From contig JARCOQ010000006.1 in NCBI GenBank assembly GCA_029207755.1, positions 4,752,846 through 4,816,845 of the forward strand: DNA of 64,000 bases, in the 5' to 3' direction. The notes under the pieces are model-generated. The model worked only from the letters and a program-made list of their open reading frames with translations. It was not told where the DNA came from and ran no database searches. The translations under genes and the position numbers were made by a program. Origin of the DNA: Chamaea fasciata. Its lineage: Eukaryota > Chordata > Aves > Passeriformes > Sylviidae. This document shows, one piece after another, positions 37,301 to 52,300 of this stretch. The stretch's first letter is position 1, and each line of letters opens with the position of its first letter.

Positions 37301-40300
37301 CTTTCATCCTCCTGTGAAACATAAACAATTCCACTGTGCTGTTGAATAATCAGTACTGAGACTGGCAGTCGTGTTGTCAGATTGCAGCATGTTTTGGGAA
37401 TATCTTCAGAAAGTTTAGCTCTGATCGCAAAACCAATTTAATTGCAGTAGTAATGTTGAACTAATAGTGTATTAAATAGGACAGATGGAATTGATTTGAA
37501 GCAATGAAATATTGTATATATGGAATTCTGTATAAATGTACATTTATTGTTTTCCAAAGGGAGAACCAGGGAGAAAAATCCAACTCTTTGGATCCTAGAG
37601 CACCGTTCAAAACAGTGGTTTGGGTTCTCAGATGATTCTGCTACGGAAAGTTTGATGATTTCATTGGTACCTGATCTGTGTAAAACGTTCCTCTTTCTAG
37701 TCTCAGAGGTCTGGTGGTCAAGAAGTTAAATGTTCAGCCCAGTTCAGAAGATAATTTTTTACAAAATGTTCATTAAACAGTATCCAGGCTTGAGATGCCC
37801 ATACCAGCAGTCAACTTTCTCAGCAAAGAATAAATGTGTTACATGTATTTTAGAAAGTTTCCAAGAAACTGTGGTTTTATGTAGACTTTGAAGGTGATGC
37901 AGAAGTCTTTTGTGCATCAGTGTGATTGTGAAATAACATTGCTGACTGAAGTGAAAATTGCCCTACAGTGGGAAAGTGGCAATTCGTCCATTGATTATAG
38001 TAGCTCCATGTAAAAACTTCCGTCCAGTTTTTCCTTTTTTTCTTTCCATAGATGTTATTTTTAGAACCATTTTTAATATAACTTACTACATTGTAAACAG
38101 GTAGCTAATAAAATACACTCCTGAAATCGTACCCATTTAAGTGTTCAAAGTAGTAAAGTCAGTAGTTTTTAAAAATAAACTGCAGGAGTCTATCGGCTTC
38201 GACGTGTGTTTGAGTTACTGGACAAGATCCTTATATAGCAGTTAATTTGAGTGAAAACCTGTGTGAAGCCTGTCCAGCTGCTAACAGATTGAGAGGCCTT
38301 GATATGGTCAAAGATTGGACCTGAGTTCTCTGAAAGACTGGAGCTAGAAAATGCAAGAAAAATGTTGATTTGGGAGTGATGAGGGAAAACAAGTGAGACA
38401 ACAGAAGAGCAGTGTAGGTACAATTAGTTGAATTTGAGTCTCATTGGAGTTTTTGGTGTAAGAGTGCCAGGCAGGAAGAAATACTGATGAGCCTGTATTT
38501 GAGTGTTTGTCTGCCTAGAGTAAAATTTACATGCTAAACCCTACTTCTTCATTTTGATTAGAAAGAGCCAATAAATGAGAACTTTAAATATAAGTAATAA
38601 CTCTTAAAATTAACCTTAGCGTTGCACTAGACGCTTTCCCTAGTCAACAGGTTGGGGGTTTTTTTGGATATGTCATTGAAGCTTAACTACTGGTGGTTTT
38701 TGGTATATTCTACCATTTAAGGCATTTACAAAAATTGGTGGTAAAGTTTTCGCACATTGTTTACAGTCTGTAAAAGGCAGTATCTGCAATGAATTGTGAC
38801 TCAAGTTTATGTCGAAACAGCAAGACTCTGCCAGCAATTAGAGTGGGATATTTATCTGGATATTTCAGTTAGAAGGTCCGTATTTGTGTATGTGTGGGCA
38901 GACACTGATCGTTCTTAGTGTAAAATATTTATTTATTTTATGTCAAGATGAAACCTCCCCTAGTACAACTTGTCCTCTCCATGTGGCTTCTTGTGGAGAG
39001 TCAGCCTCCGTCCTCTTTACAGCCACTCTGTGTGTACTGTGACGAGATCCCCTGGAGCCTTCTCTAGGGAATAAAATACTGAATTCCTTCAGTCTCTCGT
39101 CATAGGACAGGTCCTCCATCATCTTCATGGTCCTCCTTTGGATGCTCTTCAGCCTGTCTGTTCCTTTTCTTGAACTGTGGAGACCACAGCTGGGCACAGG
39201 AGTACTCCAGGTGTGGCCTGACCAGCTCTTGGTAGTTTGGGATGGTCACGTCTCTCATCTCTGCTAGTGGTGCCCCTGTGGGTGCATCCCAGTAACTGAT
39301 TTGCTTTCACTGCTGCAGCAGCTTCACTGCTGACCCCTGTTCAGCTCCTGTTGTGCACCAGGACCCCCAGGTCCCCCTCAGCAAAGGATCCAGCCTGTGC
39401 CAGGATCTCTGGTGTCATCACTGCTGCAGGACCTCGCACCTGTCTCTGTTCAACTCTGCACTCTTGTTACCAGCTCACTGCTCCAGCCTGTCCTGCTCTG
39501 TGAGATGGCTTTCCCTGCTGACACATCCACCTCACCACCCAGTGTGGTGTCACCAGCAAACCTGGTGATGGTGCTCAGTCTTGTCATCCAGATAGTTTTG
39601 GTGATGCTGGAGGTGTGAGGCTCCATGTCCATCCCTGGGGGTTCGCATTTGTGGCAGGCTGCCAGCCCAAGTGCAGACCACTGATCAGCACTCTGAGTGT
39701 GAGCTCTGAGCCACTTCCTTGCCCATCTCTCAGACCAAGCAAAGTTCATGTGGGTGGACAGTTTTTTACAGAAGCAGGTGTTTTACAGTGTTTTCTCATC
39801 AGTAGAACTCAGTGCCTTGAAAAGGATTCAAGAAGGAAAAAGAACTTGGTTATTCTCCAGGACTGTGAATTATAGTAGGAAAATTCAGTGCTTTCATCTC
39901 CTGGTCCAGAGCTTAAACTATCAAAGCTACAGCACAAATTACATGCCTACAGGTTTTAACAGAGACTAGAGCTACTCTGGGGATCTTGTAGATCATGACG
40001 TGGAGTACAGCAAATACATTAACAATGCATTTTAACTGGCTGATCAGTCTACCTGATCTGCTCTGTCTCCAGTTCTTCTGTCTTGCACTTTGACCACTGT
40101 TAACATGGTCAGTTTACATTGAAGCTATACAAAATGTCAGATTTGTTCTGCATTGATGTTTGGTAATGTCATTTTTGGTTTGATCAGTGTATTACTGTAG
40201 ATTTTCTTTTTCCTTTTTTTTCTGTAGAGCTCTTCTTTATGGAGAGATTACTCACAACCAGAAAAAGGCTGTTAGTAATGGTTTTACATGTACTGTACTG

Positions 40301-43300
40301 GAGTTCTGGAAATAAAGAGCTTGGTGAGCAGAGTTGTGGGAAGAGGAAGGGGTGTATACCTTGAGCAAATCTAAATCACTTCCAGTATACATGCTATTCA
40401 TGCCTAATGATTTTGAGCTGCAAACTGTGTGTGTGTCTCTTAGGCAGGAGAGTCTGTGCTGTTTTGCACAGCTCTGTCACTCAAGCAGTGTGAGGGCAGT
40501 ATTAATACAGTCAGAAATAGGTTGCTGTATACAGTCTCTTTGTTTAGCTGCTAAATCTCTTGCCCCAACAACCAGCTGAGCAGTACCAGCAAAACAAAAA
40601 AAGTCAGTGTTGATGAGGTCTGTCAGCTTTTGCTTCTGATTTTAGTCAGCGAGACATATGTGACTGAAGCAGATGTCTCTGGGTTTTCACCGCCAGGATT
40701 CTTCTTGATGTGTTTCATGCCTATCTTGTTCTTCACCCTGCAAGACAAAAAAAATTAAATCTCCAAATGGTGCAGCATTTTCTAAGTTACAGTGATCCTC
40801 TCTAGAATATTCTACAGGGTATTTTATATTTTATGCATATCTCTGTCTTTAGTAACAAGTAACTGGATGCAGATTTTATTTTTTCCGAGGAATAACCCAG
40901 GCAGCTAGTGTTCACAAGTGCTTGTTACAGTGGGAAGGTGAAAATTCAGTTGTTGAAAGTTTTTTGGTTCTTCCCTATTAAAATGATAAACTTCATATTT
41001 TAGAGGTGTTAAAATGTCTGATGTGGTTGAACTAAATATAGAATATATTGCTCTCTGTGTAAATCAAGTAAAATCGGGCAATATTTTAGGCTGACTAGTA
41101 TCAGCGTGGCAGAGGCAGTAAGACTGTTCTGGCAGAATTGGTAGACACCCCACAATTTGCCATTTGGGGGCTGTATTCCAAGTGGCATATCAAACATACC
41201 GTATGGCTGGAGACTGGCACAAAGTGATCGTAATGGGCTTGTGCTCCTGTTTCTACATAGCTCAGTTGCAATTTTCATTTTTAGTAATTTGGCCACAATT
41301 ATAATCATTTTCATTTTAGTGATGTGTAAAATCTGCTGTTGAATGTCACTTGGTGTTCCCTGTGATAGTAGTAGAACAAAATTACTAGCTTTCAGAAATT
41401 AGGTTTTATTTTACAGATTAGGGTTTTTTTCCCCCAGTAAAACCCTTAGAATAGCATGTTTGGGAGTTTTCAGATTATGTGTAATTAAAATCACTATAGT
41501 AACTGCAGTTTTTGCAGAGTTTTTGTCCATGCCTGAAGATACATTTTAAAACCACAATTAGATTGGAGAAAAAAAGAGAGGATTTCCTCATACTTACAGC
41601 AGTATTGAAGGTGAAAAATAAAGAGAAAGCTATATTTTCTAATTTAAATTTTAAGGTTCCGCCTAATACTTTAATTAGTTTTTCTCAGCTTTGACTACCA
41701 CGTCTGGATACAGAATTTCTATGGGATTCCCCTAGATCCTAGGATGCAGTAATGCTTCTGCTGCTTGTTCTGTATTTTTTTTTTTGAGGGAACTGATGGA
41801 AGCAATATGAAAATGTTGTGCTGATAAGTTTCCCTATCCCTCTGAATTCCTTGTACTGGGAAGTGTTTTTGGAGCTGCATCTCCATCTCCGTTTCTGCCG
41901 CACACAGGGGTTGCAAGTCAAGAGTGGGTCTGCAGGAGCTGGATGCTAAATTGATTAATTCAGTTGTTGCAATGCTGTGCAGAACTGTGGATTGCCTATG
42001 GCAGAGGACATTGCTAACTAGCTGTATAAAATTTTTCTTTGCCCTGAAATACTTGTATCAGGTGTCAAAGTTCTGCCTGTCCTTTGTCAGGTTCTCCATA
42101 AAAAAGAGAGAGACTGCTTTAAAAAAAGCTGAGACTGCTTTATCTCTATCCCTGTCTTGGATCCAGAGCTGGTTTTGCATTCTATTTCATCTTAAGTCCT
42201 ATACTATTTGTGGTTTCCACTTGCAGTTTTTCCAGTTTGGTGTGTATTTTTGAAGTTTAAATACTTCTGTTCTCTAATCTCATTTTATTTATCCTTTTGC
42301 AGTGTGAGTGAATGATTGAGAGATTTAAATGCAAATTTGATTGCAACAAAGTGGTGGAAAAAACGTCATGGTGGAATTGAAAAAAGTCATAGTGGAACCA
42401 AGCAATATTCTAACTTCTTGTTTTTTCCATTCTGTTTTTGCTTGAATTTTCCAATAACTTTATCTTGCAGGTTTTAGCCCTTTTTGGCTTAAACTGTAGG
42501 AAAAGGATTAAATGTGGTACCTTGCAAGTATCTGACATTAAATTTGATGGTTTGAAAGCACCACTGTTGATTACTAATGCGCTTTAGTTATTTGTTCATA
42601 TGCACACTTAGAGAAGTTTTATCTATAATGACCAAAAAAGCTCTTTGGGAGAGAGCACTGTTCAAGCTGATAAATTCTGCACTGGCAGTGTTGTTTATTT
42701 TAATTTCCATTTGAAATACTGTATCTTTGCATTCATCTGAAAACCCAGTCCAGAGTGTTAATGAGTTTGAGTAAGCCATAAGTTCTCCTAGACTGAGTTT
42801 CTTAGAGTGAATTTGTTTAGCAAGATGCTGCTTTAACAGCTGTGGTGTCTGCAAAGTCCAAGTGAGAGTGTTCTGCAGTTTGAGGTCTGAACAGCTGAGG
42901 AAAGATTCAAGATGTTCTTCCAGCAGAGTGGGGAGCTACAGAAGCTGCTGGGGTGTTGCTGTTGGAGAAGTTCTTACTGTTGATTTCAAATTCAATAGAG
43001 TTCAATGCTCAGGACTTTTTCCTGACCGAAGCTACCACCTAGGACATATGGATAAGCCTGTTAGCCAAATTTCTTATTTTAATGAGCCAATCTCAGATTG
43101 CCCACCTCTACAATGGCAAGAGAAGCTAAGGACAGGCTTCTGCAAATCTTGCAGTGTAGGAAAAGTAATTCCCCCCACTGAGGAATTCAAAAGACTGACA
43201 GCAGATGGGGCTTCTAGCACACATCTTGTGAGTGGAGCTGGGCATTGCTCATACATATGATAATGCTCTTGTCTGGTCAAGTCCAGTTCTTTTGGTGATT

Positions 43301-46300
43301 TCTACCTAGAGGGATTTGCATGCAGTCATATTATTTGTTTCTCAAGACAAAGTTCTGCAGCCTTGGTGTGCTTTAAGGATGGTGGGTTGATTGGTGGGGT
43401 TTTTCACCCTTTCTAGCTGTTTCTCTTTAAAAGAGAGAGGAAATAGCTAAGGGGTTATATTTTAAAACCCTCTTGATTTAATAAAATATTATGGTTTAAA
43501 AGACAAGAAATAAAGTTCTGCATTAAAGTTTTTCTTAGTTGCCTTCAAATTGTAGCTTCTGGGGCCATTTTTTGAGACGTAGTCCTTAGCTAAAAAACTA
43601 TGTGCTATTACCTAAATAATAGCATATCATGTTCTGGTTTGGGTTTAAGTGACTCTAAAATTGAATGTGTAGCCACCCACTTCACTTAAAATAATTGTAA
43701 GAAGCCATGATTATCACCATTTCCCTTCCAACCATCTCAAAACTGGCACATGTTAGAAACCAACAGGTTTTAGCCTACTGTTTATTGTGTTTCTTGTGAG
43801 AAAACCCAAAAAGAAACACTGGAGGTACTGCAAAAAGCAGGATGGGAATTAGGTTGGGGTCTTTTTCTTAGTGGTATGGGAAGTACGTATCTCTTACCTA
43901 AACCCCTATAATTTTCCTCTTGTCATTTCTCATGGATGCAACATTTGTCTTTCCTGAACTATTGTGTTTGAACCTTTACGTGGCCTTTGGAGCTGCTGTT
44001 TGTTCTTTTTAGCTAATTGGAACCCAGACTTGACTACAGCCTTCTGAAGGAGAAGAGTAAGAGTAATAGCTTGGCTGACAGGGTAGTGGTGAGATTTCCA
44101 GTTACAGCCTTTATAAGTATCAGTGGGAGCAATGTACCAACTTGCTGAAGTTGTTTTAGAATTTGCATGCAATCAATGACATAGATTTGCCTGCAAACAT
44201 TTTGGTTTGGGTTTTATTTTTTGCATTTACCATAAGGATGAAAAAATTCAAATGGGAGAGAATCTTAAATATTGCAGATTGGGTCGAAAGTGTATGTTAT
44301 TGATCCTGTACACAGAGCATAACGTGGCCATTATGCTCAACTCTGTAGGAGCAGTAAATGAAGGTTGGGGAGGTCATCGTAATGTGTTTTGAGAAATATT
44401 GTAAGAACTAAAATATTCTAAATGCACTTGTTTAAATGGAGAGATTCACGTAAATGAGACACCTACACATGTTTATGTCTTAATATGTACATGTGTTTAT
44501 AATACATGTGGTTTTAAATAACGGACATGAGAGATTTGTTAAGGCCAACTAGTGCAAATGAATTTATATCATTTAAGTCCAAAGAACTGCACTGCTTTGC
44601 AATTTGTAGACAGTCTTTCATCAATTTTTAAATGAACAGTAATTTATATTTAAGAATTGGGCTACTCACCCTTTGTAAAAACTTCCAACATGGTTTATAA
44701 CTGTGATGTCCTTCTGTGTAGAACATTAGGAATGTGTGAAATCACAGAAAGCTTTTGGCAAAGTTTTCACATTTCTCTACCGTCAAGGGTCTCACCTGCT
44801 ACTGCACAGCACTTATCAAACTTTCCTAGAGAGCACCTTGGTCTTCAAACGCGTCTCTGGGTGAACCTCTGCATCAGAATGGTACCATTTAAGGCATGGA
44901 TTTTGAATTCACTGTGAAGTGGATTCACCAGCTTTAAATTCCCACTACAGCAGGAAGGTGTTACCTGTTTTGTTGCAGAGTTACATTCTACTTCTGCCCC
45001 TGCTTGTGTAGTTTGCTGGAGATTTCCAGAAGAAGTAAATGGGAATCCCTGATGTCACAGGTATTTGGATAGCATAAATGGTTAAGGTTAGTCACTGAAT
45101 TACCTATTAACACTTTCCTAGTAAACTTTTATAATATTGTTATAGAGTTTTCTTCTTAGACTTAGTTGAGATGAGTTTGTGTGGCTGAAACTTGAGCCCT
45201 GTCTGTTTACAGGCACCACTGACAATCTTCTGAGATCTTTTCCTGAAAATCAGTTGTCATTGAAGACCTTGCCTCTAATCAGAGGCTTAATGGGTGGTCT
45301 TTATTTCCTTTTAAATTTGGTGACATAATCGCATCACATGTTTCTGTTGGAGCTGGATAATCTTCAAACTCTCTTCCAACGCTAAACATTCTCTGATTCT
45401 GTGATATAGAATAGATTGAGTCCCCTGGGCTTTCTCCTTTGCAGGTGACCCTCTATTGCTTTTGATTTAAGACTTTGAGAGACAAAGAAACGAAACCAGA
45501 TCATTTTTATAAAGATTTTTGTTATTAATTTGAAAACATGAAAATTCAGTTGATTTTTGCTGTTCATTGTATTTGAAACATAGAGCTTTTAAATTCTTTT
45601 TGTCTGTCACTGCTGTATATTTAATGCATTTTTATGATACTCTGAGGGTTGGTTTGTGAATAATGAGAAATTCTTTCAGAGAATCTCATACATTCTGCAT
45701 TCATGCAGAGTAGATTTCAGGTTTAAAGAACCAAACATTTGTAGACAAATTTGAAAGGAGACATCTGTGAATGGACACAGATTTCTGCAGCTGTTGATAT
45801 GTTTTGAGTACAAATGTAAAATACTTAAATTTGGACCAACATTGAATGGTTGACTTTGGTTGTTTGGTTTTAGACTTCGCTGCTTTCACTGATTTTTGAT
45901 GAGTGTCAATGACCAACAAACACAGCCCAAAGCCTCCAGTATCACAGATGGTTACCTAAAACATCTGTCCATTTCTGAAAATGTCTGTCGTAACCTTCTT
46001 GTTCCACAGTCCTGTTTACCATTATGTATGAGTACTGCTATGTAAACTGGCTCAGAAGTGTCCTTTGGAACACCAAAGAAATAAAGCAGATTGCATCTGC
46101 GTGAAAGATTGTATTGTGTACAATTACATTAATGGCTTTTGTTTGCTTGTACATATTTGGCTAAATTTCACAGTAGAGCCTTGAGACCAGGCAGCCATTC
46201 TAGAGATACACCTTGAAAGTGTTGAAAGAGTCTTATGACTCTTCTAATGTAATAAATGAAATGTAATTTTCAAATGGGTGGCTGCAGCCAAGTTAAGCAG

Positions 46301-49300
46301 AAAGCTAATTCATTTTATCTGCCACAAGGTATCTGTCCCTTTATAAAGTATAAGCAGATTTACTGTTTGAAATCAACTTTGACATAACATCTTATTTCTT
46401 TATATTCACCTTCAGATGTGTTAGCTTTGCAATGTTTTTACAGTCTGAAAAATCAATGCATGATAAGCATTGTGTATATGATAAATGTTTCACAAGGGAA
46501 GTTTCATGTGTATTTTGGTGTTACCTCTTTGTGTCTTCATTCATTGGGTTATTCAGGGTTCCTCTCAATGAAATAGTTGAGAAAATGAGGAGTTGTCTCT
46601 AGCAGTAGGATGGCTGTTTCTGTTGTGCAGATACTGGCTGTGAACATTCCAGATCCAAGTGTTGTCTGACATCAATGAAATGCTTCCTAAACATCTGGTA
46701 TTGGCTGAGAATGTTGATCCAAATTACCCATGTTAAATAAACCAAGTAGAAAAGGCATTCTTTATAGAAAAAAAATAAGGTAAGCTGCACCATGTAGATC
46801 ACGTTTCAGGTTTGTTTTCTATAATATCAATTTATAAAATCATGAGAATCTATTTGCATGAATGCAGTCATTGCTGTTTGGGAAACTGTTATATTTTTAA
46901 AAAGCCGGCTCTTTTGCTGTTTATCTGAAACAATTGCAGTGTTTCTGTTATTGCAGTGTTTCTGACGGTCTCTACAATATTGCATTTTTGGCTACATTCT
47001 TTAACAGTTAGGTATACTTTAAAGTAAAGAACAGATGGTTGTTAGTTGCTCTTTGAGAGTCATTTTTGTCTAAGTTGGACTTGGTTGTGTTGGTAAAGGC
47101 AGAGTAATTGTTTCTAGCCGGAGCAGTTCTTAGGTCCAGTTTTAGATTTTTCTGAAGCATTCATTTTTTTTTTTTTTTTGCTTTGTAGTTGCAAAGCAAT
47201 CCCAAATACAAAATATCCTCTTTTCTGAACCTCCTGTGTGGGGATACTGTGGTTTACATGGGAGTGTGCATATGAAAGTATGTCACAAATGTGAGCCTGC
47301 AGACATGCTGACTTTCCATCCCACAGTTCTGGAGCAATTCACATGTGCTCTGTGCTGGGGATTTTGAGGACAAAACAGTCCCAAGCAGTCTTGTGGTGAC
47401 ATGGCCAGTTTTAATGACACACCACAAAATCTAACAGAATAGTCTGCAATGGAAGTAGGTCAAACCACATTCCCTGAATGAAGTAGGTAAAACTGCATTC
47501 CTCCCAGCTGGAGGAGGCTCAGAAAGACAAACATTACTATTAAAATTGGTCAGAATTGTGAAGTGAGCCTTTTTTCCTTTCTGCAAAACGGCAAAGGACC
47601 AAGCTTATATTCTTCAAAAGCACTCTTCACAGCTCTCTGCCCACTTAACACCTTCCCTTGAAATATTTCTTCAGCTGTGATTTGGAGGGAGAAGTCATCC
47701 TTGATTCAGTGGCTCTGTTTTTCCCTGCTCTAAAGTTTCTATGTATTGGGAGTTTTGAAGACACCTTTGTATTGGGGTTTTATAATTACACAGCCTGCAT
47801 TTGGCTCTTTCAGGAGGTCCATGCTTGCCTTAGAGATCAGTTTATTGTGCATATGTGTGTATCACTAAGAAAATTTTTATATAAAACAAAAAATATAGCT
47901 TATTTGGCCATGTTGCAAGGCAGAGTCCTTTATCTGTATGTGAGAGGGTTTGTGTGAACAGGCATCCTCTGACTGCACACCCTTTTGAATCCGGAATCGC
48001 TTCCTGGCTCTCCCTGCCTTTCAGTTTATTCCTTTGTAAGCCACATTTGTACATGACCTTTTCATTGTCTTGAGCACAGGCCTTTCCACGCTGACAGGCT
48101 TGCTGTTATAATATCTGCTATATCCCCTTCGGAAACACAAAGCAAAATTGAAAGAGAATTCTCACTACATTCTGAGTCTTTGATAAGCCCAGTCAGTCAC
48201 GGTGCTGCTGGAACTGTAAACATAGAAATAACATCTCTTTACAAGAATTTCCTTTTGTTAGTAGCAATAGATAACATGAACAAAATGAGTCTCCTGCAGG
48301 CCTAGTCTTTACCCTGTGTTTGAAAGAGTGGGGGTCCAGTTAAGGTACTCATGCTACACATCTTCCATTGATATTTCTATCAATAACTAACATCTCTTAT
48401 TTATTTTCAGTCTGTTTTTCCTAGGGCTTTTAAGATTGGGTGGCATAATTACTTCTCTTTTATATTTCAAAGGATTTACCTGTGCAGGTAGAATTTGAAA
48501 ACTATACCCTATAAATTTTTTTTATAAATAAGTATGTTACCTATGTGTCTTCTCCCAAAATAACTATTCATGCCTACTGCCATAAGGATGGCATCTGCAA
48601 GATGGAGAATGTGTCTGCACCTGATAAAAGCAGGTTGAACTCAAAATGTGTTAGAAATTACTTTTTTGTTACTGCATGTATAAGTAGCACGTGTAAGCGA
48701 TCCTTCTTTTAATATGGTAGCTGTCTGTAAAGTGAAGACTGCCGGAGTTATGGACAGCAAAAGTATGATTTTAAGTAAAATAGTCTAGATTTTTGTAATA
48801 ATTGGCAATATTAATTTCTTTCCAATATGTGGAGAAAAATGACTTGAATGTGGTGGAGTAAGAAGGCTCCTGTCTCCTTTGGTCAGCACAGTGAATCCTT
48901 AGGACTTCAATGTAGTTACATTCTGAGCTCTAGTCCCATTTGAGGGTTTTTAGGGGCAAAGAGCTACTTTTCCCCTAAGTACTTCCTGTTTTAAACATCT
49001 TGATTTACAAAGATATTTGAACATTCTCCCCCAGGCTTCCCTGCTGTCTCAGGTTGTTTCAAGCTGCTTCTCTGTAAGAGAAAAGTGGTAGAGGTGGTGG
49101 TGAAAGTGTGGGAATATCCAGCATCTAGTTTTAACAGAAAATTTAAAGTTTGAGTAGACATTTGGTGGCACATTTAAATCTCTTTAGAGTTGATGAGCCA
49201 TTCTTTACAATAGTTTGATGTTTCAGCAATTTCTAATGTTACATTTATAAGGGAATTAACTTACCTCTACTGTGTAAATCATATTTTATTGCTGCTCTTT

Positions 49301-52300
49301 CCATTTTTTTTGATGAAGTTATATTTAGATTCTGTTCTTGCTATATTAAGGTAACATAATTCAGATTTTCTTCTTTTTCCCAAATGATTTCCATGTTCGT
49401 AAATTTCTAAGTTGACTTCGGAACTGACCTTCATATTTTTAGGCTGATATTCCCCTTCAGGATTTTTGGTGGAGTTATGGTCTCAGGACTGAGCTTTTAG
49501 AAGAAGTTAATGTGAAAAATGGCACAACACTTTGTAACAGCTAAGGAAAAATGCAGTAAAATACAGACAAGTGATTTTCTGCTTAAAGTTTTTTTGCAGC
49601 TGTCACAGGGTGAAATTCAGACGTGATGGTGATTGGTTCCGTGCTGATTTACTTCAACCAGAATTTGCAGCAATTAGTTCTGGTACTATAGAGTTTTGCC
49701 TGAGTCATAAAATCCTGAACATTCTGAACAACTGAGTGAAGATTTGCATTACTTTCCTTTACATTATTTTTTTTCTCTGACAGCAGTTTAATGACAAGTT
49801 CTTGTTCATCTGATGACATCGATCAGGAAGAAATCCAGCTTGCTTTGCAGGCTGCCAAAATTGCCACACGAGAGAAGATCAGATCTAGATTTCATGGCAG
49901 TAATGATCTTATTCACCGCCTTTTTGTCTGTATCTCAGGTATGAGAATCACTGAATCATTAAACTATTTTTGATGGGTTTTTTTGTTTATTTTTGGGAGT
50001 TTTTGCACATCGAGTTGTGGTAGAAAGGACTAGGAGATAAAGTTTCAGGAAGACACTGTTTTTGGGGCCTAAGTTGCAGTCTGGTTTGGAAGGACCCGTT
50101 ATCTGTTTGGAACTTACAGAATCAGAGATGCTGACATCTTAGACTTGTAGTGTTGAAGAATTTGGACTTACATCAGGTTTGATTTTTCCCTGGGGATGCC
50201 CTGTTGTGTTCAAAGAATGAAACTTGACTTTGCAGTTCCATTTTCATGCAAAATGAATCAATATTTCCTGACAAAGCATAAGGAAGATATGTATTGGCTT
50301 GCAGGTAGCATAAAAACCAGAGTGTAACTTGGCCATCATGGAGAATTAGTTTTATCAGATGTTCACTTTTTATTCCTAACGTGAGCAAGTGATCCCCTAA
50401 AAACAAGTGAGGCCATTACTGGTACTAACAGGCAGATTTAAGTACTTTTTTAAAGGGTGGTGTAACAGTCTAGAAATGATTTACCCATTTTCTCAAACTC
50501 TAAGGTGTTGCTGACCAGCTGCAGACAAATTACGCTAGTGATCTGAGAAGTATCTTAAAGACCTTGTTTGAAGTTATGGCAACCAAACCTGAAACAGAAG
50601 ACAAGGAAAAGCAGAAGAAAGGTAAAAGATCTGAACATTTGTTTTCTATAATGAATTTCTGATGGTAGCCTAGTGGGGATCCATTTGACACAAATTCCCC
50701 TAACATATTGTTATCTTTCTGACAGGATTCACTGTACAGTGATTCACCTAAGTTTAAAAGGAGTCATGGAAACAGACTGTAAACAGGATGAAGTCCCTGT
50801 GCAGGAAGACAGGAGTTTGTCTTAAGGCAAATACTAAAAAGAGTTAAAGTCTTCAGAGTTCATCTGCTGTTTCCATATTTCTATATTTAACAGCAGCACA
50901 CAGCAGCCCATATAGTTTATAGCCCATAATTTAGGCAGAGTTTGGACTTTGTAGATTTATTTTTCCCTCCAGGTTTGTTTCGTACTGGGTGCATTTTAAG
51001 CTAGCAAAGAACAGACTAGAAGATGGGAATGCTCAGTAAAATGCTGAAATCTGTCCTATCTTAAAGAAATTGAAGAATTTGGCATCACAATAGAAAAATT
51101 CCACATTTCAATTCTAGATAATAAAGTAATGAAACCTGAATTAGATCATGAACCAACAAAAGATTTTTTTCTCTGTGATCATGTTTATCATTTCTTTTTT
51201 AAGTGGCAAGTCTGCTAACTTATCTATGAATAACCATGTCATCCCAGCAAGGCTGCAATTACCTTTGTCCTTTGTTATCATCAGAACTACCAGCATCTGA
51301 AAGTGACCAGAGCTCTTTTTTGTTCCTGCTTCCTTTCCTCCAGATTGAAAACCTTTGGTTTCTCCGAGTTTCATTTAAAAAGCATTGAGGTTTTTTATGT
51401 GAAACACTTAGTTCAAAGTTGGATCAACTTAGCAGGAAAAACCTACCCTCCAGTCCCAATTCTGCAGTGGGATAATGCACAACATGCATTACAGTCTTCT
51501 GTTAGTTTTGGTTGAAACTTCCACAACAGTTTCATGGTGGCAGCCTGTCACGATGTGAAAATAGACTTGCTTTGTTTGTTGTTAAAAAATATGGGGTTAG
51601 ACAGAATTGCTAGAAAGAGAACACAAGAGCTCGCGAACCTTCAAATAAGAGTAATAAGGAAACTGTAGCTGTAAAGAATTATCACTGGGAAATATATATC
51701 AATCAATAGTCCTTGGATGGATGTAATTTCTAATGGATGAACTCTTAGGTTAAAAAAGATGGTATTGACAAAAGTAAACATAAAAAAATGAGGGAAAAAA
51801 GGAGAGTTTTGGGTGAAGTTTCTCTTTGATATATGCGATTTGATGTGTGTGATTCACCTTGGGAATCTCTCACTGTTCTCAAGATCTACTTGTATTAAAG
51901 GATCCAAGTTAAGATTTGGGAAATAAAATGTAGATGCAGTTAAACTAGCAGAAGTAAGAAGACTGCACGTCCTGTAGTAACAGTATCTTTCATTTCTGTT
52001 GTCATCTCAAAGAAGAATAGGAGGCTTGTAAATCACTATTTGTGTCAGGGTAGAGAAGAAGCAAGAAGCTGCTATTGTGGCCTAATCCCATGAATCCCAT
52101 GAAAGTTCTAACATGAATCTTTGAAGTGAAAATTGGAAAACTATGAGTACTTTTTGAATTGTTTTACAGTTAATCATGGTTTAAGGAATGCAGCATTGGA
52201 AGACTGTGCTTTATGTCAAGAAAGTATATCATCCTCAGAACTTGCAGCAAAAGCCAGAGATGGGGACTTTGAAGGTATTTTCTTTTTTTCTAAGAATTAA

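Larger units (their letters stand above)
35210..49783 (+). other. ZFYVE28 intron, phase 2 (14.6 kb)
   Basis: The intron is GT-AG (gtaata … tctgacag). It contains a tRNA-Ile-derived SINE fragment at about 35670-35800, an antisense CR1 at about 38941-39740, a CR1 tail at about 45335-45405, a T tract at 47164-47179 and small diverged tandem repeats near 42350-42400 and 47450-47500. No other gene is recognisable. The 132-codon frame at 42862-43260 has no family resemblance. Confidence 0.85.

Noticed and set aside
42862..43260. 132-codon + strand open frame
   Set aside because: I see no family resemblance, it starts at a non-ATG codon, and it lacks consensus splice sites compatible with ZFYVE28. 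It is probably chance.
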